Assembly (NCBI GenBank): GCA_950295325.1
Contig: OX485805.1
Location: forward strand, 58,428,758 to 58,492,757
Length of the DNA stretch: 64,000 nucleotides
Source of the DNA: Polytrichum commune
Lineage: Eukaryota > Streptophyta > Polytrichopsida > Polytrichales > Polytrichaceae
Direction: 5' to 3'
Below, one piece after another: positions 56,760 through 64,000 of this stretch (the stretch's first letter is position 1; each line of letters opens with the position of its first letter). The position numbers were made by a program, and so were the translations under genes. The notes beneath the pieces were generated by a model, which was not told the DNA's origin, made no database searches, and saw nothing but the letters and a program-made list of their open reading frames with translations.

Positions 56760-56810
56760 CAATGAGGTGGGTGTGAAAGTGCAATGATGCGCATGAACAT
56801 ACATAATACA

Positions 56811-57287
56811 TGATTCAAGAAGTCTAGAAGTCTAGAAGTAATCTTGGGGCACAATACACATGAATCTGAAAGTACGAGTAGCCGGGTAAACGTTGACTTT
56901 TGAGAAGAATAAAGGAATGAATATACTTTCTGATCAAAATGAATTTATTGAAGTTTGAGAGACACAAAGAAAGTCCTACCTAGATATACTTTCCAATTAA
57001 TAATAATCCATTGAAGCTTAAATATCAAATTGTCAACAAATTACCTAATTCCTAAGAAAATTCAATCTATGTACAAAAGAATCTTGCTCTCTAATGCATA
57101 CAATCTAATTGTAGATTCCAGGACCTAGCTAATCATTGTAACAAGAATGATAAAACAATCTTAAGAATTGATTACCACCCCAACAAATGGCCTACAAGCC
57201 ATTATGTGAGTCTACAAGTGGCCTACAAGTGAGTTCTTTCATCTTTGTACACATCTAGAGAACTGAAACATGCCAATACAAAAGCAA
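56811..57287. other. AT-rich intergenic DNA
   Basis: Nothing recognised between the right arm and the gene B stop; probably includes the gene B 3' UTR. Confidence 0.4.
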
Positions 57288-58717
57288 TTAAGTTGAACTT
57301 GCATTTCTATCATACTTCTTAATTATGCTGAGAAGTTGCGGGCTATCGAGCACTCCTTGATCATAGCCTGAAATAGTGATGGTATTCCCAGATTTTTTGT
57401 CACATTCCAAATCTGCACATGCCATGACATGCAAAATTTTACGAAAGCATAAAATAAGTCTAAAAAGGTTTTTGGGACAAATTGCTTTGCATTGAAGTAA
57501 GGTAGGAATAACCAAAACCGTTGTTGAATCTTAAACCACCATCATGTAGCCCAATTACACATTTGGAAGTTTCAAGTGTATGATAGTGGCACATAGTATT
57601 GAATTTAGATTAGTGTGTGTTGGGTTTGGGTATCCATGTCTTAGTCACTGGATAGAAATTTACATATCTTGTTTGCACATCATCACAAAATTTGACAACC
57701 TAGTATAAATATGACTGCTTTCTTGTGCTACTGGTAACAACTTCGGACATAATAATGTCCCTATATATGCCACCGCTACTTCTCTACCTCACCCCATTAA
57801 CCCACACGCACCTAGGATGACTGCCACCCCGACCACTTACATACATTAATCAGTGTCGCATGCCCTCATAACATAATAGTGGGTTGTTGGAAGTTCAATC
57901 TAAATATGAGTCTCCTTGCATAGTTTTTCGAGCATCCCACTATTATATCCTAAGGGCCCACAAAACAAAGAGTTGCACGCAGAGTGATGTTACATACCTT
58001 TAAAAGAAAAAAACCCCACACCACTCCGAACACTCAAAAATCCCCCCACCCAATTGTTATGGTTACCATGCATAGACCCCACCCGAAAGGCGGTGGTAAG
58101 GACCTGCCTCAAGGAGCCAGGGTATGATATATCTGTAGATATATGTCCATATATATGTATGACATGAGGACTTCCAAGATGTTTTAGACTCTGAGGATTG
58201 ACATGCAATATGCCTAGAATCACATATATGTACCTAAAAATCTTTTCAATTCGTTCGTCAAGGCCTTCAGGTTCGAGTCATTGATAATTGCATTGAAGTC
58301 CTTGAAAATCTGCACAGTGCCAAGATAAACTCCATAATCAGTTTGCAAACAAGGAAGCAGATCTTCCGTCTGATTTGTAATCACCTGTTGCAGTTGTAGA
58401 ATCACTATGTGAGAACTTAAGCATATTTTTTTCCCACCTACAATCAACACTAGTCAAAATTAGTGTAGCAACTGTGGCCTACAAATCTAGTGCACAGTTT
58501 TGAAAACAATTAATAGCAGGATCTTCAATCTTAAATATTTTCCAGTGTCATGTCTTTCATAGAGTAGGTAACTTTCCAATGTATGAAATTCTCAAACTTT
58601 AATTGCATTCTAGAACCAATTTGACTGGAGTCAAAATATTACCTTAGTGGCTGGATACTCATCTCCAGCTTGAACCATTAAGTCATTCAAAAATGTGTTC
58701 TGACGACCATACGACCC
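57288..58717 (-). CDS. Gene B: small spliced gene, paralogue of gene A
   Basis: I do not recognise the family. Minus-strand exons: 58717-58643 (25 codons, phase 0 at both ends, SYGRQNTFLNDLMVQ then AGDEYPATK), then 58309-58234 (IFKDFNAIINDSNLKALTNE and LKRFL, ending in phase 1), or a longer form from 58384 with VITNQTEDLLPCLQTDYGVY upstream in frame, and 57412-57288 (DLECDKKSGNTITISGYD, LLSIIKKYDRNA, TAA). Donors are GTAATA and GTACAT, acceptors AACAG, TGCAG and TGCAG. Exon phases match gene A and the C-termini align (ISGY..VL, then YD[RQ]NA). The last exon faintly recalls the end of a heavy-metal-associated domain, but no CxxC is visible, so I do not claim it. No stops or shifts seen. 5' coding exons are not identified. 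Confidence 0.6.
57880..57996 (+). repeat. 117-bp direct repeat, copy 1
   Basis: Matches 60584-60703 with substitutions: GTTCAAT[CT]TAAATATGAG, then TTTTCGAG and GGGCCCACA words in the same order. Non-coding. Confidence 0.65.
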
Positions 58718-59429
58718 CTGTTGCCATAAACCCACACATAATTAGAGTAATTTCAAAGCCAAATTTCTAAAGGCTGGCCAAGTGGGAGATAGAAAAATCA
58801 TGTCAAGCAGGTGTCATCACAGCCTCAACCAAGTGTGACATCAGCCAAAAAGGATCATTTTTTCTGCTCCAAAGAGCTGAATGTAATAATAGCATTGCAC
58901 AAAAATGATTCATTGCTTCTCTGAATAGTCTCTTGAAGCAGAATTTACGTTGTGATCCATGATGAAAGCGTAGGAAAGAGGAACTCCAACAACTCTTATT
59001 TGTGGTCAAGCTGATTCCTCGCACGGCGCTGGCAAAATTCCTTCAATTCTCAGCTTGAATAATCCTGCAGCACTCGAGAATCAACAAGTTTGCAGGATTT
59101 ATCTTCATAAAGTGACTTCAGAAATCATGACAAAGCTGGAAGAACATTGTTCTTGGGTCCAGATACTTTCATGTATTTATCTTCTAATATAGCTTCTAAG
59201 CCTTTTGTGATCACTCTACTTACGATTTGGACGCCTATAGTTGAGTGGTATATGGCAAGGCTCATAGTTAAGAATGAGAACAGACAGCAAAGCAACATGC
59301 GCCAGGATGAGATTGGACTACATGTGCTTGGAATTTGTTTCGTCCCATTCTACAACGTGAATCAACAGTGAACACGATTGGGAGGGCCTAACATGTAATC
59401 ATTCACTTTTAATTCATCACCAATAATAA

Positions 59430-59960
59430 CTTCTTCATGCATCTCTACTTTGATTCTTATACTTCAAACTACAATCTGCGTGATTCTCAGCTGCTACCTA
59501 GATAAAAACAATTTCTTTAGCCGATCCAAGAGCTAGAAATGTACTGTGTGGAGTTCGAATTTTCTACAACTGTAGGTCCATGACACATCTTAGCCTAACA
59601 AACTCGTAACAAGCATTCAAAAACTACCTGCAGGTTCACTTGTCACAAGAATCTGATCAAACCCAAGATTATATTCTACTGAGTTCTTCGATGAGCTAGC
59701 TAGGGAATTCATCACTATGTGATCACCTAAAGAGTAAGTCTAGAATAATTCTTCACTTTGGGACTCCTACAACTTGTGCATCTGTACTCCGATTCTGAAA
59801 CTTGAAACTCGCAATAATTGTTAACCGGATGAAGCAATTCCCGACACGATCCAACGGCTAGAAACGTACTATAGGGAGTTGGAAGAATTGGAAGAAGTGT
59901 CCACATATATTAGTTTACCTTAACAGGACATGCTAACAAGCAACTCAGACTTGAAGATCA
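59430..59960 (+). repeat. Diverged tandem duplication, about 0.3 kb units
   Basis: 59440-59640 and 59765-59950 share ordered words: CATCT[CG]TACT.[TC]GATTCT, GATCCAA.[GA]GCTAGAAA, GTACT.T.[TG]GGAGTT. Lies in the presumed first intron of gene B. Confidence 0.6.
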
Positions 59961-60168
59961 TCGTTATCACTCTACCGACTATATATTCTGACAAGAAACG
60001 CCCGGGAGCCACCATGCAAAAGTCTAGCTAGTCTACCAGCAGGACTCAACCTGCTAATTCATTCGACCCCACGTCGATCACCAACTGACACTTCATGGCC
60101 ATTCAAGCAGCAAATTAAAACTACGTCTACACAAAGTCCAAACTCCAACGCTAAGTGATGCGCGCACC

Positions 60169-60289
60169 TGCAGATTGATGAAAGGTCAAGTGGAATGATC
60201 GCCGCGCTGAGCAGAAGAAGTGACGATGTGAAGTGCAGGAGTGATGATGAGTGAGTGATTGAAACTGGCTGGACCCAGGGCTTATATCG
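60169..60289 (-). promoter_or_regulatory. TATA box and leader exon, likely for gene B
   Basis: Minus strand has GATATAAGCCC (TATAAG at 60286-60281), then, about 30 bp on, a CA-rich start region (CAATCACTCACTCATCATC) and a pyrimidine-rich leader that ends CTGCAG followed by GTGCGC, a good donor at 60168. Layout is that of a plant promoter with a spliced 5' UTR. Gene B is the next gene on this strand, 1.4 kb downstream. Confidence 0.45.
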
Positions 60290-60583
60290 AATCATGAAAG
60301 TTAAGAAACTACGTGTGTGGGAGCTGATTTGGCCTACATTGTCTGACCACTAAGTTAGTGCTGCCATTGCTTGACAGATATGCGGAGACCACACACACAT
60401 TCGACAACACCAGCTCTCGAAACAGACTTTAGTTAGCCAAGCTGAAAGAATGTCGGCCTTGACATGGGTCATCATATTCGAAGAGCTTGGTTTCCAGGAT
60501 GGTCCATAACCTCTTTACTTCTCTTTAATTGGGTATGAACGTCCATAACATTCTTTAGCAATGTGGGCTCTCGCAATATTATA

Positions 60584-60703
60584 GTCAGATGGTGGGAGTT
60601 CAATTTAAATATGAGTTTCCCTTTGCAGCTTTTCGAGTATCCTATTGTTATGTTATGAGGGCCCACAGAACGAGAGTTACACGTTGATTAATGTTATGTG
60701 TAT
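60584..60703 (+). repeat. 117-bp direct repeat, copy 2
   Basis: Partner of 57880-57996. Confidence 0.65.
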
Positions 60704-60882
60704 TTTCAACTCTAATCCAAGACAATGGTTTTGCAAGGTGCAAAACCTTGGTTTCGGAAGGGGAGACCGCACATATTTGAAAACACATGTTTCAAAATGG
60801 AGTTTGACAAGCCAAGGTAAATTGGAATTTTGGCCTTGACATGTGCCTAACTTCGAGGAGATTGAAAACGCCATTGAAACAT

Positions 60883-61398
60883 AACTAAACTTAGAGTTTT
60901 TTAATTTTCAATATGTTAATTTTATAATATTGTAGTTAATGCCTTCTATTTCCACAAAGTATTCATACACATTCAAACTAATAAAGTGTGATTGAATGTA
61001 ATTAAGTCTAAATAACCGTATTAGAAGGTACTTTGATCGGAAGGCCTAGGTTTCTACGTACAAGTATTCATACACATTCAAACTAATTAAGCCCAATTAA
61101 GTGTAAGTAAGTGCATTTAGCCTAATTAAGCATAATGAAGTCTAAACAAGCGTAATTAAGCACATCATTCCTCATATTTGAATTAAATCACGATTAGTTC
61201 CAGTAAGTGTATTTTATAATTAATTAGTTTCATTAGCATACTTTCTGATTTAATTGGGATTAGTTAGGATTATTTAGACTTAAAAACATTCAACCATACT
61301 TTATTAGTCTGAATGTGTATAAATACTTGTGGAAATAGAAGGTATTAACTAAACTATTCTAAAATAAACATATTGAAACAAAAACACTAATTTTAGTT
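60883..61398. mobile_element. MITE with long terminal inverted repeats
   Basis: The first and last roughly 110 bp are inverted copies: AACTAAACTTAGAGTTTTTT...CTTCTATTTCCACAA...ACATTCAAACTAATAAAG on the left and its complement on the right, with mismatches. No coding content in 516 bp. Target duplication not clear, so the superfamily is open. An inner copy of the TATTCATACACATTCAAAC word at about 61062 shows internal duplication. Confidence 0.7.
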
Positions 61399-63007
61399 CC
61401 ATCTTAGAATAACAAAGACCCTTTCAATGACAAGTCAAAAAAATTATAACCTCAGCACTAATGAGGGTTTTGTAATATTTTTGACTTCCAAGTCAATTAC
61501 ATGATTTACTGCTGGTTTCACTTCAAAAATGATATCCCAATCAATTGCTTACTTACTCAATGGAAGTGAAACATATGTTGTGGATTTCGGACCTTGAAGA
61601 TGAAGTGCACTCAATATGGGTTATATGAACAAGCGGCCTTCCAGAATGCAAGGGCAATTTTATTTTTTGAAATCGGACGGAGCAAACAGTAGTGTTCAAT
61701 CGGAATCTGAGATTTATTAGACTTTTTTTGCGGGAGCTACCTGGAAGCACCGGATCGCGGGCCCATGAAAGTTCGTAGGGGGAAGGTTAGCGGCAACATA
61801 GCAAACGGAGGTAACTTACACTAAGTTGAGTGAGGTGAGTTTGGACTCATGATAGTTTGTGCCGGGAAGCCTTGACAACTAATGACTAAATTTGAAGCTT
61901 GGGACCACGCCATTCTATGTTTGTCGGAACACGTTGTCTGTCAAGTGGCCACAGTCACTTACCGTGTCTACTTCCAATGTGTGGAATTTCATCTTTTTAC
62001 TTCACCTCTAGGCCAGGCTCTTGCCTTGTTGGGCCCCTCTTAGCCTCTTATCAACCGTTCAAGAAAGGGGGGGATGATATCTACAAACTCCCCTACCAAG
62101 TATTGAAATCATATGCTATTAGGTTTGTGGTATTGAATCCGTATTTAGCATAAATTATTCAAACAAAAGATTCGGTGGAATTAAAGCCGCGTTTGACAAC
62201 GGTGACTAACAAATAAACGATCATATATGTGGCATGTATTTGAGTTTACTAGGTCATTTATATAAGCTCAAATGGGGCTCAAATTGGCTAATAAAATATT
62301 CCAATCTTCTTAGAATATTATGCATAGGTTAAATGGGTTGATTTTGGATAGAGTATTTTTTTTTATCTATTTAGCTAGATATATTTACAAGTAATCATGT
62401 ATCATGTGAATTGATATTAGGTTAATTCGGAGTTTCGGATAATAGTCCAAAACTATGCACAAATTTTGTGATAACAAACAAAAACATAGACGTGCAAAGA
62501 CACAACAATATGACCATACATGCATGAACTATGTTTTTAAGTAAATCTAGACTTATGCATGAATTTTGGACAAAATGAAAACTAATGTGTGTACTTGTAT
62601 CGGTGGATCCTATGATAGAAATGACAGCGAGTAATCGTAGAGGCCGATTGCACATCATGTTGTAGCATGTGTTAGTTGCATGCACACTATGTTGTTTGTA
62701 AGAAAATACACATCTAGAGAAATCATTTTACCATATTGCTTCTCAAAGTATGTATATGTGGGATTTTCATTATATTCTTCTAGCTTCTTCCCCCAAAAAA
62801 AATATTTTGCAATGTGCATGTTGCAACTATGCAAAAACAAAATACTCTCAAATGCATTATTAATTTTGGACAAGTCTTTAGTCCATATTTGCTTAAATCC
62901 TAGTTATGATAAACTCATTAACATTGAAAATTGAAATTAAACAAATTAAAATAATTAAGCTACATATGACCCACAACAACAAAGTTGTCACAGTGGGAAG
63001 AAGTCAC
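61399..63007. other. AT-rich intergenic DNA
   Basis: No gene recognised; open frames here lack known motifs. Confidence 0.35.
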
Positions 63008-63773
63008 AATATTGATGGGATTCAAAAGATGATGTCAACCACCGGTTCTATCCAAAATGTCCAAATTGTCCAAAATTACCTAAATACTAGTTGATGTTTA
63101 AGGATTGGGGGATTAACCTCAGCTCAATCCATGACTATTTGGTTCAAGCACCTACTAGGGGCTTCTATCCAACCCTTGTAGAAGCTTGTACAAGTTACAC
63201 ATATAATCTAGTAAAAATTTGCTTGGTCTATGAGATTGATTCACAATATATTAAAAACAAGCTAACAAAAGGGTAAGCTATTACAAGCTTTAAATATGAT
63301 CTATTATGACGATAACATAGATATGTGTGGGAAAATATTCAAGTAAAATAGGACCAAGACCTAGGCCAAAATCAGAACATGTCGAATTATATGATAGCAC
63401 ATGTATACCATATCAAAAATGTAAGACCTATTAACTTCAATCAAGCGTCTCAAAAGGACAAGGATTTTTAAATAAAAATAAATCTTCATAAATCAAACTT
63501 AGACTTTTCTAAACTTTCTTGGTCGTAACTCTCCCTTACATAAACAAAGCATGTGAAAAGAGAGTTCCGAAAGAATAACCATCATGTGGGACCAAATTCT
63601 TTATTCTTAACTACACCAAATACAAGGCATGACTTTGTGACACTTTAAATGTCGTACCACAAAATCTCCTTGTTGGGAGGTTAGCAAGATTGACCAGCAT
63701 TCGCCAAAACTAGTAGACCTAAGTTATATGAAGAAGCCGGTAAGACTTAGACCATACCCGAAGGTCTAGTAAA
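63008..63773 (+). repeat. 0.77-kb direct repeat, copy 2
   Basis: Partner of 10347-11118, nearly identical. Small indels include a shorter ACCAAGACC run. Confidence 0.9.
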
Positions 63774-64000
63774 GAGCGACGCTATTTTGCGAGCAGTGAG
63801 CAGTGAGCGGTGAGCGGTGAGCGATAAGTTTTTCTTTTTTTAGTTAAAATAATAGTTTAATGTGCAGGGTATATTAAAAAAATCAATGTTTTGCAAATAT
63901 ATTTCCAATTATAGTAAATTTTAGGACCTATGCCCGTGGAAAATTCCTCCACAGTGATCGTTGCAAAGTTGTTTTTGGGATGTTTTTAGGGTTTAGGGAG
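63774..64000. other. Possible transposon end with GTGAGC subrepeats
   Basis: Begins exactly where the direct repeat stops, with GAGCGACGCTATTTTGCGAG followed by about five copies of a 7-bp GTGAGC[AG] unit. A short subterminal repeat array just inside an end is common in hAT elements. It runs off the window, so its other end is unseen. TTTAGGG occurs twice at 63984-63998. Confidence 0.35.

Larger units (their letters stand above)
55227..56810 (-). repeat. Right arm of inverted duplication, part 2
   Basis: Matches 6855-7400 inverted (apart from the solo LTR). The homology ends at 56810 with TGTATTATG on the minus strand. Confidence 0.9.

Noticed and set aside
57288-57412. Heavy-metal-associated domain in the last exon of gene B
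   Set aside because: The C-terminal pattern is only faintly similar and the defining CxxC was not found.
63984-63998. TTTAGGG telomere-type repeats
   Set aside because: Only two units at the window edge; far too few for a telomere or a large internal telomeric block.

Overview
The window is nuclear DNA of a land plant or close streptophyte relative. The pointers are Ty3/gypsy chromoviruses primed by initiator tRNA-Met (PBS TGGTATCAGAGC), a plant-type hAT transposase, a plant-style NIF/FCP1-like HAD phosphatase with a DLNGVL motif, plant splice signals and several small inverted-repeat elements. I cannot name the species. No prokaryotic, rRNA, tRNA or CRISPR features were seen. Layout: (1) 1-2959 is the end of a minus-strand chromovirus cut by the window edge. 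(2) 2960-6580 holds a GC-rich gene of unknown function, broken by two solo LTRs. (3) 6855-10346 is a module with a HAD phosphatase gene, broken by a solo LTR, and a second spliced gene of unknown function. (4) 10347-24262 is AT-rich and holds one copy of a 0.77-kb direct repeat, a Tourist-like element, a small spliced gene (gene A) and a decayed hAT transposon between two copies of one minisatellite. (5) 24263-56810 is the same phosphatase module in inverted orientation, torn open by a 29-kb retrotransposon nest and a further solo LTR. (6) 56811-64000 holds a minus-strand paralogue of gene A (gene B) with a plausible promoter, a MITE and the second copy of the 0.77-kb direct repeat. One LTR family dominates: fourteen LTRs of about 973 bp, starting TGTCGCGC and ending TTGCGACA. 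Nine insertion events can be closed exactly by 5-bp target-site duplications: E1 ATGAC, E2 GAGGT, E3 ATATG, E4 CATTG, and solo LTRs CCAAG, GGAGG, TGAGG, GCAAT, GACAC. E3 sits in E2 and E2 sits in E1; a solo LTR sits in E4 and E4 sits in E1; E1 sits in the right-hand phosphatase gene. Every copy lacks the reverse-transcriptase palm and the protease active-site segment, so the family looks non-autonomous. Its youngest copy has LTRs with a single visible difference, which suggests recent movement using enzymes supplied in trans. The host genes here share two oddities. All five LTR insertions into them fall inside exons, and removing each LTR plus one target-site copy restores an open frame. A family of short palindromes (ACGAACGNNCGTTCGT) is scattered through the introns, intergenic DNA and exons of these genes and was not noticed elsewhere in the window.
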